From Cyanoderma ruficeps (Eukaryota; Chordata; Aves; Passeriformes; Timaliidae), in the NCBI GenBank assembly GCA_008694505.1, contig VZDJ01000090.1, forward strand, positions 898,034 through 962,033: a DNA stretch of 64,000 nucleotides, given 5' to 3'. The translations under genes and the position numbers were made by a program. A model generated the notes under the pieces. The model was not told the DNA's origin, made no database searches, and saw only the letters and a program-made list of their open reading frames with translations. The stretch's first letter is position 1, and every line of letters begins with the position of its first letter. Positions 10,118 through 23,289 of the stretch are shown here, one piece after another.

Positions 10118-11856
10118 AGCTCCTGGGAGAGGCTGAGCTGGCTCCCTCACCCTCCTGTCACAGCTGGCGAGGGCGGACTCTCCCCGCCTCTGCCACCCCA
10201 GGAAAAAAAACAACCTCCTTGTGCCACGGCCCACCACCACCACCATTATTAACTAACCGCACCGGGATGTGCCTGGGCAAATGGATGAGCTGGGCCTCCT
10301 TTGCCTCCTGCTGGGGGAAGGTTGGGGACCTGCCCTGCCCACGCAGGACAGGGTGATGGGAGAGCAGAATGGTGGGAGGGAAGACAGCTGGTGGTGGTGT
10401 GAAATCTTGACCTCCCCAGCCCCTCTTCTAGCATATGTGCACAGACACACTTGGATCTCCATGACTCTCTCACCAGTGCATGCCTGACATCGGGGGTAGG
10501 CAAGGCAGAAAGGCATACCCCTGTCCCCACGGGCCCTCACCCTCCGTGTGTCCCTTCCCATGTCGTGTGCTTTGCAGTGAACGTCTGGAGTTCAGTGGCT
10601 GCAGGATTGCCCGCCAGGTGACTCGGATGGTGACAACTTTGTCTGTTCCTGAGACCTTGGTCCTCCTGAGAGTCCCAAGGGTGGGTGAAGTTTGGGCAGA
10701 AGAGGCTCACAGAGCACCTGGGCCCTCTCAACAACCCATTTTCTTGAGGGAAACATTACCTTCCCCCTGGATGGAAGATATTCACATCTTTCCAGTTTCT
10801 TTCTGCCTAACACTCCTTTGGGTTTTTTTCTCTTCAGCTTGCATCTTACTTCCTCTCTCCATCCACAGTTTTTTCCTCTCAGTTCCCACCCCCATGTTAC
10901 TTCTCTTGCCAGTTAAAGTCGGAAAAGATTCCTTTAGCTTTCCAAATGTTTTGGTCTGTTAAAAGCCTCCTTGCTGTCCTTCTCCACCCCTTCAGCCTCC
11001 TTCAGCAAGGTTTTTCTGAATAACACCAGACCATGATGATGCTTTCCAGAAAATCCAAGGTGAAGTCCTTTGCTCACCATATTATTTAGCAAGTGTCCCA
11101 TAGACAGCTAAAGAGTGGGATGCAGACATCGCTGGGCATGAGGAACTTCAATTTTGCTGGGCTCAGGAATAGATTTGCTTTCAGATACTCCTGGCACAGG
11201 AAACAAGGCAGCAGACAGGACTCTGCACCTGGGATGACCAAGAGCAGTTTGGAGTTGATCTTGGGAACATTGGAAGGGTTGCCATGTACTGCTGGTAGGT
11301 CTCTCCTGGAGTGCAAGGTGACTGGAAGCCCACAAGGCTGTGCTCACCAAGGGCATGAGAGAGGGGTATCTGGGCTCCCAGGTGGAGCTTCATTCAGTTC
11401 CCCAGCTGGTTAGAAGCTGAAAGCAATGGCACAGGTATCTGTCCAAATTGGTTGCCTGCGGATGTCCTTCAGGGCTGTGGTGATCTGTGGGGCTGGCAGC
11501 CACACTGTCACTTATTTGTGTGAGCAAGATCCCTGCATCTCCACCTCCTCCTAGGCATGGACTCACAGGTGTCACTTTGAGGACGTGTGAGATGGAAAAT
11601 TTCAGCTTAATGACAACTTTTATGGACAACTTCAAATTAATTAAAACCCCACACTGACAATCACTGAGATGAAAAGATGCACATTTAGATAAGGTTGCCC
11701 CTACAAGTGTAAAAAACCCTTCAGGTGCTGGGCTGATATGGCCAGAGGCAGAAAATCACCCACAACTTGAAGACCCTAATGCACCATACAAGGTCTCTGA
11801 CAAAAGTCATCTTGGAGAGAGGGAAGCAGCCTTTCCTCCTTTATCTCTGCAATAAA
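10118..11856 (+). other. PIANP: Probable PIANP 3' UTR
   Basis: Follows the stop codon with no recognisable coding sequence. Candidate poly(A) signals are ATTAAA at 11640-11645 and AATAAA at 11851-11856. No nearer canonical AATAAA was noticed, so the 3' UTR may be about 1.5-1.75 kb. Variant signals closer to the stop cannot be excluded. Confidence 0.35.
11851..11856 (+). terminator. PIANP: Candidate PIANP poly(A) signal AATAAA
   Basis: Canonical hexamer followed by a T-rich stretch (CCTGTTCTTTATAGG). It is the first canonical AATAAA noticed on the + strand after the PIANP stop. The assignment is by position only. Confidence 0.3.
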
Positions 11857-12084
11857 AGCCTGTTCTTTATAGGACAAAGCACGGGGAATTTCATAAGAGG
11901 CCTGGTTCTGCCCATTTACCCAGCTAAAACATTAGGTGTTCTCGGGTCCCATCTGACTCACTGTGAAGGGCATTTAAATCAGAGTGTAAATTACAATAAG
12001 CTTCCCAAAAACAGTAGAGATTTGGAGAAAATGACAGGTCAAATAAAATTACTGGCTTATTAAAAGCACAGAGTGGCTGAAAGA

Positions 12085-12150
12085 TGTAGGTGGAAAAGGA
12101 CTCTGGAGATCTCTAGTCTAAGCACAGGTTGAGTCTGTGCTTACAGTGGG
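12085..12150 (-). mobile_element. Short CR1 3'-end remnant (antisense)
   Basis: The + strand reads AGGTGGAAAAGGACTCTGGA then GATCTCTAGTCTAAG. This follows the reverse complement of the avian CR1 3' end (GGTTGGAAAGGACCTCTGGAGATCATCTAGTCC). Only the last several tens of bases of the element are present. Confidence 0.45.
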
Positions 12151-14010
12151 GATATTAGTGCTTTACCATACATCGATCTGTTACTGAGCCTGTTCTTATT
12201 CAGGATCCACACAAGGCTTTGGTGGACATTTAAGCTGCAGGTGGACAGGGAAGGACCAGGTGGCAGTTCCTGCTCTCTGCCCCATTCATTGCTGGCCCTG
12301 TTCCCCCTCTCCCTGGCACGTCCCTGCTGGGGAAGGACAGCTGCAGGAGGCTGCACTGCTGATTGCTGGCAATTTACCATACCTTGAACTGGTTGAAGTA
12401 ATCTTCCAGACCAGATTAATTTGATTGTTCTTTGATCAACAGCGTTTGTTGAAACAAGGCCAGAGTTTAGACCCTTTCATTTCAAGGGCTGTCCTTGGAC
12501 TTTTTCTTTCCACATGCTGCATGGAGAGAAGGTCTGTAAGAAAGTGGCAGGGGATCACAGAAGGCATAGTGAAAACATTTTCCAGCACTTGATGTGGGGA
12601 AGCCCTGCACTCCCCTGGGAAGACTTTCGTAAATTCTGAAAACAAATCAGATTTTGGTTAGGGTTTTTTTCCTCCCCCCTTTACATGTCTCTGGTTTTGG
12701 TAAAAGTATCTCCAGGGAGTGAAACCTTTAATGGATACTGTGGTGAGGGGAAAGCTGGTGAAGCTGTGTAGAGAAAACTCTTAAAATAACAGAGGCTTGG
12801 GTATAACGAACATCTTTTCTAAGAACAATTTTCCTAGCCAAATACGTTTTTATGATAGTCATTCAATCTCTCATACAAAACAGGTTAGATACAGGGAAAC
12901 AACTTCATTGTCCTGCCCAAACATTCATTGCTATGCTTCGTCCCTGGAACAAAACACTCAGAACACATGTGGACACACAAACTCCTTCCAGTCAATAATT
13001 AATCTCACTGGATCTGTTTTCTCCATGACTGGAGCCTTATAAACCATCTTCCCCTACACAGACTGGAGCCAGAGCATGCCTGAGGTCTCTACCCTGGCCC
13101 AGGGTAATATTTTGTAGGATGTGCACATGGATGGGTTCACAGCACTGAGAACCGAGCCAGGACAGAGGACAGCACCTTCTTAGTCACAGCCCATCAGGTT
13201 TCCCTGTCTTCTAGATGAATGGAGGGGAAAGATTTTTTTTGTTTCTTTCCATTAGAGAGAAGAGCGTGCAGGGAAACCAACTGGAAGTGTTCGTAATCTT
13301 GGGCTAATTCCGCCCAACATTTCTATGCTATTAAAAGGAAACATCCAGGTGGGCCAAGTGAACTGAAGTAACTGTGTCTCTGCTGAGCTCCTGGAGAGCC
13401 TTGGCTTTTTGAACACAAGGGTGGTCTCTCTGTGAGCACAGTGGAAGGAAAAGAAGTTCCTGCTTTGAAGCAGAAACTGGAGTCTCCTTCTCTTTACCCA
13501 AGAGAGTGGCATGACCACAAGGCCAAATTCTGCTTGGGCTTTCCCATCTGGTTGGCTGCAGCTGGTAGGCAGGGAACAGACCTCCAGTGTGTGCTTCCAC
13601 ACCTCTCCAGTCCAGTTTCCAGGGACTCACATCCAGCCAAGCATCCCAAAATTCAGAGAGGGCTATCTACCTCTTCCTCAATGGCACCCAAGTGCCCTTG
13701 CAAATCTGGTCCCTTCATTTCCCACTCCACTTCCCAATGAAGAAAAACGCTTGGAAAGGAGTGGTTTGTTCATTCCCTGCAAGTTCTCAACCAGAACCAC
13801 CTTGAGACTGTTCCGAATTAAACTACAATTTTGTTTTTTCATTCTGACAAATCACATCTCTGGCACAGCCTTAGAGCTGAGACCTGCAGCACAAAAATCC
13901 TGAGCCAAACTCCAGTCCCCCAGCTGCATCCCTGCTAACGTACTGCTGTAGTCCTGGCCCTACCCTGGCAGGACCATAGAGAGAGGTCCCCTTCCTTCAC
14001 CAACTGCTGG

Positions 14011-14250
14011 CTCTCTACTCCTCTTTTCCTGTTGTCTTCCCTCTCCCACTGTTTTCCCTCTTCCCACTCTTGTCCTGTACCATGGTCTCCCTCCTGGTTC
14101 TCTCTCCCCTCCTACTGTTTCGCTCTCCCTGCTCCTCTCTTGTTCTCCCTTTGCCACTCGGTCTCGTTCTGCCACGGCTTCCATCCTCCCCTCCAGCCTC
14201 CCTCCTGCTCCTCTGCTCAGTCTCGCTCTTCCCCCACCCCTGCCCTTGTG
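14011..14250. repeat. Pyrimidine-rich degenerate tract
   Basis: About 240 bp strongly biased to C and T on the + strand, made of loosely repeated CTCTCCCTCCT-like units with few purines. It could be a decayed minisatellite or an H-DNA-forming tract. No coding sense is seen. Confidence 0.5.
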
Positions 14251-17200
14251 CAGTGTGATATATATTTTTGTAGGATTTCTCTTCTCCTTGTGGTGAAATA
14301 TTCAACTCTTGTGGGATGTTAGTTTCAACATTTTTAAATAAAACTTTGCAAAATATTGAAAGCAGACCTCTTGCTTCTGTGGAAGGTCCCACACTGGAAA
14401 AGTCGGGCTGGGATGAGAGGGACTGCACCCTGGGCAGACCCCATCGGCATGAGGGCTCAGGCTGCTGGCATCCCACATTCTCTTTTTGGGAGTAGAGGGG
14501 GCAATTTGGCCCCGTGTCCATGTCGCTTTGGTATCGCTGCTGACTAAACGGCCCTTTGACCACCTTCATGTATTCCCATGGGAGGTGGCGCCTGCTGGAG
14601 GAGGAGCCCCTCTCCACCCACTTCCCCACCCAAGACTGCTATCCTGCCCCTGGAGCTGCCGTCTCCCAGGCACGCCCTGGGGCTGCCTGTCACGCTGCGG
14701 GCCAGGGTGTCCGGGAGAGGTGACAGAAACCGAGGGGAAGGGAGGGACATGCAGCGCAGCAGGCGCAGAAGCTTCCCTCACTCTGTTCCCTGCGGCTGCC
14801 TCCGCAATTTCTATTTACAGCCCTGCTGCCTCCCCTCCTGGCCACAGTGCTGCTGCTGTTGCTGGTTTCCAGGGCTGCTCTGTAATTAAGCATCCTCGTC
14901 TCCTGCAACTCCTCCACTTCGCGAGCCCAGCGGCAATCGGGGCTGGGGGCGCCGCCAGGCTTGATGGCCACTCCTAAGGGCTGCTCCCTGGCTATGGTTG
15001 GAAGACTGCTAGGGATGGGGATGGGGATGGTGATGGTTCCCACCCCTGCTCCCTCTGTCCTGTCTGAGTCCTTTCGGCACTGGAGGTGTCCCTGATCCTC
15101 CGCTTTACTGTTGAAGGAAGGAGCAGGCTGTGCAGAGCAGACCTGACCCCGGACTGTGGAGTTTCTGCCCACTGGAAGGATGCTTCCTCCCACAGGGCCA
15201 GGCCCCTCCACATGGCACCCTGTGCCCTGGACAGGATCTCTGTGGGTTGGAGGTGGCCCATCAGAGAGCACACACACCACTCCTGTGGTGGTTGTTCTGA
15301 GGTCCAGACACATGAGAGGCTGAGCAGCACCTCTTCTGCCCCCGTGCTGAGTGTGGGAGAGCAGAAACTTTCACCCCTGTTGCTTTAGGTGGAAGATCCT
15401 CTCCAGTCAACAGTTTTGGGGCTGGGCAAGCTGGAGAAACTTGACAGAGGTGGTGATAGGTTCTCATTGTACTGAAATTGCACTCATGTGCACTCATTGG
15501 TGCAGTGAGATGTTTTCCACAAACCTCATCTGCTTCCAGCCAGAGCTTCAGCCTTTCCTGCTGACTTCTCTGTGTCGTCAGATGCTTTTCCTCTGATGCC
15601 CTCTCTGCACAGGCTGGGGCTGCAGGCACTCAGCCAAACATACACTTTTTCACCAGGACTCACTCTCTGACTCACGGGAGAAACTCCACAAGCTGCCTCT
15701 TATTCTTCTGGCTTCCTGAAACACTGACTCCCGAGTCTGGTCCCCTCCCATCACCACTGACCACTACATCACTCCTACCCACCTGTCCATGTTGACTTCC
15801 TACCCTTCCAGTCTGGTTCCAGCCCCAACTCCTTTTCCAGCATTTCCATTCCTTTCCAGTCTGCAGTCTTGCCTCCTTCCCTAGCATCTCCCCCACATCC
15901 TATTCTCCAGCAGGGAGCTTGCACTGGGAGTTATATTCTGAATGAGGACAGCAGAGATGGGAGGAATGAATGCAATAATTTAAATCAAAGAAGAACATAT
16001 AAGACCTGTACAATGACTTCAAGAAACATAAAAATCACCCTAATGAGTGCTCAAAAAACAAGCATGAGGTGTTGCTGACCACCGTGATCTCCTGGGAAAG
16101 AGAGTAGTTCAGAAAAACATTTTGAAAACATCTCCAAAATCTGGGATTCTCTCCAGCTGAATGCCTTCTATAACCTGCTATCAATTATCCCATTATGGGA
16201 AAAAAAATCAGGAAACTGTCAGCTGGAAGAGTCTGTATTGCAGGGATGTGGCAGCAACCGACAACACTTGCTCACCTCCCCTGCTCAAGCGCCTTCTCCG
16301 GAGTTGTGGCTGGAAGTTAGGACTCCATATGCTCTGGCTCTGCCCTCCTCCCCAGGCCTGTGCTGCTGGATATCACTCCTTTGTGTTCCTTTGCAGCAGA
16401 GGGCACCCTGTGAGAGAGCCATCCCAACACTAGGGGAGTCGTGGGCACGAGGGGAGCGGTGGGAAAACACCTGTGGAGCTGTGGGCATCCCTGTGCTCCT
16501 CGAGGAGGGTGTGGAGTGGGCATGGCAGCGTGGACAAGCTGTGCTAACTCAAGTGTGAGCCTTTTTGCAGGGGGAATGGAGAGCTTCAATCACAGGTAGC
16601 TCTGCACTCTACTAAAGGGACCTGGTTGTGTGGATGGCCGTTTAATTAGGAGAAATGCACAACTTGAAACTGCCATAAAGAGTCGCCCTGAAACAAGCAG
16701 CCTCTCATTTCAGCATCATGTAAAAGAGTTGAGTAGTTCCCTTGGTTCACTCCTGCTTTGATCCTTAGAGGCAGAATTGAATCTTTATTGAGGGCTGCTG
16801 TGTCTCCGAGTGCACATTGCACTCAGTGAATAATAGGCCATTCAGTGACGCATTCCACATTGATCCAAAGCCCAGCTTTCTCTGAGAGTGACCAGAATAC
16901 AAGCAAAACCATCTTCAGCCTCAGATCAATCCTCATAAGGGATCTGGCAGGGATGCAAATGCCAGCCTCTGCTCCTGGGCCCTGCCCTGCCTCTCTGTGG
17001 CTCCTAGTTAGCGCTCCAGTGGCAGGAGAGCAGATGCTCTAGGGCAGCCAGTCTAGTTTGAAGCACAGACTTTGTCGACAGCTGGACATACCACAAGGGT
17101 TCAACAAACAAGCAATCAAACAAGCCTGGGGTGACTTGTTTTCTATCAGGGGAACATGGTGTGATGCCTACAGCATGCACTGGTCAAATCTGAGTTACAG

Positions 17201-18290
17201 CCTGGCCCAGCTAGGGAGCCAGCTGGTTTCCTTGTTAGTTTGCCTATGAAAGGATGCGCCAGAATCACAGGCATCGTGATTCTCTCAGGTACTCTCTAAG
17301 CCTTGGCAAAGTGACACAGACTGCGGAAGCTTTCTGAGCTCTTCCCAGACCAAGGGGCAGTCAGTGATGGGTGTCCTCTGCTAGTATCAGGGGAGTCAAT
17401 CTAGCCAGGTTAGGACACAGTTTTGCCTGAATGAGTTCATTAACGAAAACATGAATGCAGTAGTTAAATACACCTACAGTGGAGGTTTGTACCCAGCTTA
17501 TTATGTTGATTCAGACACATTTGGCAATACCAGAATGAGTTATCTAAGCCTGAAGTGGTTTCTCTCCCATGCATTTTTCTGCTTTGCCAATTCTTTTCTT
17601 ATGTGACATATTATACAAATCACACAAATGAGATCCGACGCTCTGTGTACCCTGCGTTGGCTGGATACACAGCAGGAACCCTAAGAGGTTCCTTTATAAC
17701 GAGATTTCTCTTATACGAAGCACCAGGGCCTCCATGACAAAATTGAAGACTAAAAATATTGTCCTGGATAAATGTGGGTTTCTTGTATCTACTCACGTTG
17801 GGCAGCTTACTTGTAGCTCCATATGCAGTGCAGTAATTCCGAGTGCAGGATGTGGGGAAGAGACAGATTTTCCCCTTGTACCTGCAAGTTAGAAGAGGGT
17901 TGGGACAAAAGGGTGACTAAGCATAACACTGCCTCTTCCAGGGTTTTGGTGACAGGTCTTTGTTTATACTCAGGAAGTCCTGCAGAGAGAAACAAACTGC
18001 CTAACTAAAATATAAGGAGCCGAGGCTGTCAAGCAAAGGCCTAAACAGAGGTGTGAGGGAGCAGGAGTATGAAAGAGGACAGGAAAAGCAGGGTGAGGAG
18101 AGAGTGGGCAGAACCAGAAATTGTGGCTGGGATTAAATGATGGGGCTGGAAGGAGAAGTAGGATCAAGGGCAGGGATCAGAATAGAAATTTAAAGCCAGG
18201 GGGCTTTGAAAGCGCTGGGTAAATGAAGGAGGGTGAAGCAGGGTTCTGGGAGCTCATGGGGACCGGGGTGCTGCCAAAAGTGAAGCCCCA

Positions 18291-18372
18291 GTTTAGCCTG
18301 AGCACTTACCCAGCTCTCCTCATCCTTCCAGCTGTTTCAGGAGCAGCAGTTGAATCCTGCCCTGCCTGCCTC
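18291..18372 (+). repeat. Local direct duplication, copy 1
   Basis: Shares about 80 aligned bases with 19334-19413, including CACCCAGCT-like, ATCCTTCCAG and TCAGGAGCAGCAG strings, at roughly 80% identity by eye. The copies are about 1.04 kb apart in the same orientation. They could be ends of a decayed element or two members of an unrecognised repeat family. Confidence 0.5.
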
Positions 18373-19333
18373 CTGGGGAGGGAAGGGAAAGCACATGCTC
18401 ATGGGTCAGCTCTCAGACCTCAGCCTCATTGCTGCAGTGGTGACCCAAGCCATGTGTGAGAGATGCAGGACTGTCACAAAATGTAGGTCAGGGGCTGAAA
18501 GTCCCTTTTGCAAGTTTAAAGGTCTCAGCCCTCTGATGTTTGCTCCAAAGGATCCCACTTCAGGGATGCTGTTCCCTTTTCTTCCTTCCTTATCTATGTT
18601 AGCTGTCTGGCCATCACTTTCCAGGAGCTGAGATGGAGTCCACTCCATGTGATCTACAGTGGTACCAAGAACTGAGCCATAGGGATCGTGCTCTGAACAC
18701 ACACAGGACTGAGACCACCAAAAATGAGCCTGTCAGAGTCTGCCCCTGTGCTCCCAGAGCCAGTCTTTTGGCCTCTAGCCTTTACCACTAAAGGGAAAGG
18801 ACAGTACCACCTGGAGCAGGTACTGGAGCAGTGCCTGGTGAGGAAAGAGTCCCTCAGACCTGGAAATCTATGCACTGGAAAACCCAGAAAGAATGATGCA
18901 TGAAGAAAGTGCTTAGCAAAGTTGAAGCCAAGGATGCAAATGTGAAGGAAGGAGTGAGTAGTGGTATGAAACAGCGAGCACCATCCTCTGCACCAGAAGG
19001 GCCTGCTGGAAAAGAAGTGCATGATAACCTGACTCCAAGCATCTATCAGGATGAAGGAAGAAGCTGGTGTTTCACAACTTCTGAGCTCACTTTGCATCCT
19101 GGGTGGTTGCTGCCATTTGTTTTCTTCTTTGGTGATAATTGTATGTCGTTTCTCTGCACGGTTCACTGCACAAATGATTTCACATACCCGCCCGAGCTGT
19201 GCTTTATTGTACTTTGTTTAAATATGCGAAATTGTATGCAATCCATGTGACGTCTTATGCAAATTGCTTCTTGTGTTACTGTGCATATTTGAAATTAATT
19301 TGAGTATGATCACAGCCCTGACTCTGAAGCCAT

Positions 19334-19413
19334 TGTTTAGACTGAGCGCTCACCCAGCTCCCCTGATCCTTCCAGTTATCTCAGGAGCAGCAGCCTGAGC
19401 CTCCCCCGCCTGC
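19334..19413 (+). repeat. Local direct duplication, copy 2
   Basis: Partner of 18291-18372; see that entry. Similarity appears to fade outside this core. Confidence 0.5.
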
Positions 19414-20880
19414 CTCAACCTTGATCCAGAAGCAACGTGCACTGGAGGTGACACAGCTCAGATGAAGGTCATGTTCCAGGCCTCTGCTGGGTTTGCTAGT
19501 TATTGTAGCCAAAAACTGAGTATTTAATGGGGAAGCTGGAGCACCAACCTCATGTCCCAGAAGGGTCTGCAGACATGCACTCATGGGGAGCAGATTTTAA
19601 GCCCTGCAGAGCCAGGCTAGACTCTGGACAAGGACATGCCATCCAGTGCTTCAACAGCTCACCAAGATATCCAAAGGCATCTAGGCTTAGAAGAAAGCAC
19701 TGGTGTTACAGCGTCGGGAATTAAAGATGCTTTCTGGAGAATCTTGCTAACAATCTGCCCTTTCTGGCAGTGGATCTGCAGATATAAGGAAAATGCTCTA
19801 CACAGAGGTGTTCCATGCTTTTAAAAAGATCAGATTCCATTAAAAACATCTATTAAAAACACCAGCCATAACACAGGCAGCAATATATTGTCTACGCTAA
19901 TCTCTGAACACATTCAAGCCATTTCAGCAACGTTCTTGATGCTAATTTTCCCTCTTCTCCTTTTCTTGGTTATGAGTCAGCAGCTAGGCTTGAAACCCCT
20001 AACCTTCATTGCTGAGGAACGATGTAGACATCACTCTGGCAATCATCTGTTAAAGAACAGAAAAGAGACAGTCAACCACTGAGTTTGCTGTAACTCCCAT
20101 TTTATCCCCGGTTCATATAATCCACTGTAATCTGGCAGTGAAGTGTTTCATGCCAGGATTTCTGCACTGGGCAGCTGAGTGCAGGTGGGTGCTGGCAGGC
20201 AGGGGTGGCTGGAGCTGTGGGGCACATCCCAGGGCTGTTGGTGTCCAGGGCTGGCAGCAGAAAGGAGCGAGGCAGGCAGTGCTCCCAGGCAAGTGCAGCT
20301 GGTTCGCTGTAGCACCCAGCCTGTGGCTGCTTTTGGGAGAGCTGCTGTCACCTTCTCCCTTGACAGATGCTCCTGGGGCATTCATCCCCTCCTCTCTTCC
20401 CCTTTTGCCATCCTGTGCCAAGGTGGTCTCATTCAACTGACTGCACACTCAGGGAAAGGGTGATGGATGGGCCCTGGCCACTAACCAGTACCCTGGCTGG
20501 GCACTAAGCCAGTGGGGGAGCTGGCCTCAAAGCCTCTGAGTGCCCAGCTCACTCTCCCCTGGGCTGCAGCGTGGAGGAGCCCTCTTCTGCTCATCAGAAA
20601 TCCCCTCAGATCTGCAAGACACCCAGCCATCACCTGAAGCAATTGGTCTTGGGCCTGCCTGTCACATACTGTCCCCTCCAATTTCTGTGCTTAGCTGTCT
20701 GCATGCTGGAGGCAGGAGGACGCACATCCTGCACTCCCTGGGTAATTACAGCCCTACAGCACTCTGCAGTATCCCCAGGACACCACCCCACAGCCCCATA
20801 CAGCCCCACTTCCAGGCAAGTCCCAGGCACCCAGCTTGGTTTGAGCTGCTTTAAGGGCAAAGTCGTTACGAAAATGTCCT

Positions 20881-21135
20881 GCAATTGCGTAATAAGAGAG
20901 GACTGGCAGAGATCTCCTGGCCTGTGGCAGGCAGCTCCATTGCATCCTCTTGCTCAGAGACTTCTAGTCCCACAACAAGTTGTCTCCTGGCCTCACTGCT
21001 GCTGTTGAAAGGCTGTTCCAGATCCGTGCACTGGCAGGTGGGAAGCTCCTTCTAATTTCCATCCTCAGTGTACCCATGGCCCAGCCTGTGATAACTCATT
21101 CTTGTGCCAGCATTGTCCTCAGGCTTAAATTCAAT
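20881..21135 (-). mobile_element. Old CR1/L3-type LINE remnant (antisense)
   Basis: The + strand contains CTTCTAATTTCCATCCTCAG followed by TACCCATGGCCCAGCC, AACTCATTCTTGTGCCAGCA and TTGTCCT. This order is typical of the reverse complement of old CR1/L3 3' regions (CTTCTAATTTCCAACCTAAA, TTTATTCATGGCC, TTGTTCTTGTGCCAACATT). It is strongly diverged and the left edge is uncertain. Confidence 0.5.
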
Positions 21136-23289
21136 GTCAAAACCCTTTGTTAACACAGAGTTAATGTTGCTTGGTGATAGCTCATTCATTCCCAGAACAT
21201 TATGTTCATCAAAACGCAAACTTGTGGAAAAACAGGGCATTTAGAGCTAAAGTACATGCCCAGGCAACCTTACTTGTGCACCTTCTGAGCTGGCAGCTGC
21301 CAGAGGGACTGTCAGCTCTCTGTCTGCACTCACTGCGTCAAGTATAAAGCGCTCTGTGATGATCAGTGGGAGCGTTACCTGGGACCGGAGGGGCTGAGCA
21401 AGGAGGGGAGAGCCAGTCCCTTGGGGGCAGGACAGGGGGCGGTTCCGGCTGCCAGCTCTGGCATGAAAGGAAAAGTGTTTCTGCCCATGGGACAGCCAGG
21501 TTCTTTCAGTGCACCACTTTCAAGGACATAAGGAGATTACATGTGATTAGGACGTCCTGGGGTAAAGATTTCACCAGGCACTCCACTCTGCAACAGCACC
21601 AGAGGCAACAACTCTCTGGCAAGTGTCAGCTCATAAAAATGCAGCCGGGGGGCATCAGTGCTTTGGGAAGAGCACGCCAGCCCTCACCGAGAGAGCAGGT
21701 CCTGACCCACTGCACTGCAGAGTCTCTGGGGTGGGGGAAAGCCATCTCCAGCAGCAAGTTTACCTAGCCCAGCAGGTTTGGCACAACCACAGCTGGGGAG
21801 GACTCCTGCGATTTTTGGCAGCATCAGACTGTTTGCCCTTTTGTGCAGTTGAAGTCATGCTGTTTCTGCCACAGAGGTTTCTGTGTCTAAGGTGAAGGAT
21901 ACTAGAAGGCTGCCACGAGCTTCAGCCCCATTCCAGGCTCCATATTAAGGGAATTCAGACCAGGATTGCCAGCACAGCTACAGAGATATACAGTGCACAA
22001 GAGCCAGGGCTGAATATTTTGGAAATTTTAATACCTGGTGATTGCAGAAGCTTCAAGAACAGAAGCGAAGAATTGCTAGAGGGACTCCCTTTCTACACCA
22101 CTGCCCTGTTACCCGTGCTGCTGCCATTTCCAGCTCCCTTTTCTCCCTGCATTAAAACATTAGTGCTTTAGAAACTGCTAATGTTTAAAACAAATTTTCT
22201 TACAGTGTTTGCTGCTGAGTACATATTTTCTAAAGAGTGACTTATAGGAAGTTCAGTATGAAGGACAGTGACAAATCCTGACCTAGACAGGCTGCTCAGC
22301 ATCCTTCTGTCCAGCCAGGCTTTGTGCTGGGCTCCTGACTCCAGAACTTTTGAGGGAGTAAGTAGCATTTCTCAGATTTATTCTCTACTTTGTGTAGTTT
22401 TTTGCATGTGTAGTGTATGCAGTACCTGCCCTATTGCTGACCCAAAAGGGCAGCTGACCATATTTGCCATAGCAAGGATGTTCAGATGATGGGAGCTGAT
22501 CCGGGGGAAGCAAAGGGCTGTCAGCTGGCAGGCCTGGAGGGCTCCACTCCAGAAAAAAGGAGACAGGGAATGAGCAAAGAGTGAATTCTCAGGTGGCAGC
22601 TGCTCCTCAGACAGAGCCAAGGCTTCTGCGACAGATGCTCACTCTTCCTGCAAGCCTGGAGGAAATGAAGCCCCAGGTGACCAAGGTGCTGAGGGAGTTC
22701 CTGGAAAACACAAGCATCCTTGCTAAAATGACGCCCAGCAGTGATGCAAAAGATTTTCTAGGAACTCTTGAGTATCTAGGTGAGGCTGAGAACTGTCCTG
22801 AGGATGTGGAGATCATTATGCCAGCCTGTCTGGGAGGAGGAGCTCATCCAGCTGAGTGGGAAGGAAACACCTGAACCTGCAGAACGCTACTTGCTGCATC
22901 TCTGGAGTCACCTGCTCAGATCCAAGGACTTGCTGCTTCCAACGAGGCACTGGGCAGGGAACGTGTGCCCTTGGGTCCCACATTCCTCCAGGCAGAACGC
23001 CTGGCCACAGCTGGACTCCCTAAAGCTCTGTCTAGAGAAGCTTCCGTGTGGAGAATCAATAAATAATCCAGGAGCTTTTGGGTCTAGAAAGAGGGAACAA
23101 GTTTGCAACTCTTGTGCACTTAGCTTGAATAGTGGAAAACTACCCAGAAAGCAGACAGCACTGTGGAGTGTGAGGAACATAAGGACGGAGAGTGCAAAAT
23201 GAGAAAAGGACAGTGCTCTGTCAAATGGGCAGAACACACTTATGGATACAGACAGTTGGATCTGCTTGCCTCTGAAACAGAAGAAATAC

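Larger units (their letters stand above)
11857..20880. other. Intergenic, PIANP to ZNF384, left part
   Basis: No gene recognised. Holds a short CR1 3'-end fragment (about 12085-12150), a pyrimidine-rich tract (14011-14250), a small GGGATG repeat (about 15011-15030) and a diverged local duplication (18291-18372 with 19334-19413). A possible transcription-factor site cluster lies at 19205-19300. Open frames here are short, lack known motifs and are not supported by splice structure. Confidence 0.5.

Noticed and set aside
22581..22874. 97-codon + strand frame with a helical-looking LEEMKPQVTKVLREFLENTS segment
   Set aside because: I considered a gag- or SCAN-like fragment but found no diagnostic residues. 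It lies near a CR1 copy in decayed intergenic DNA.
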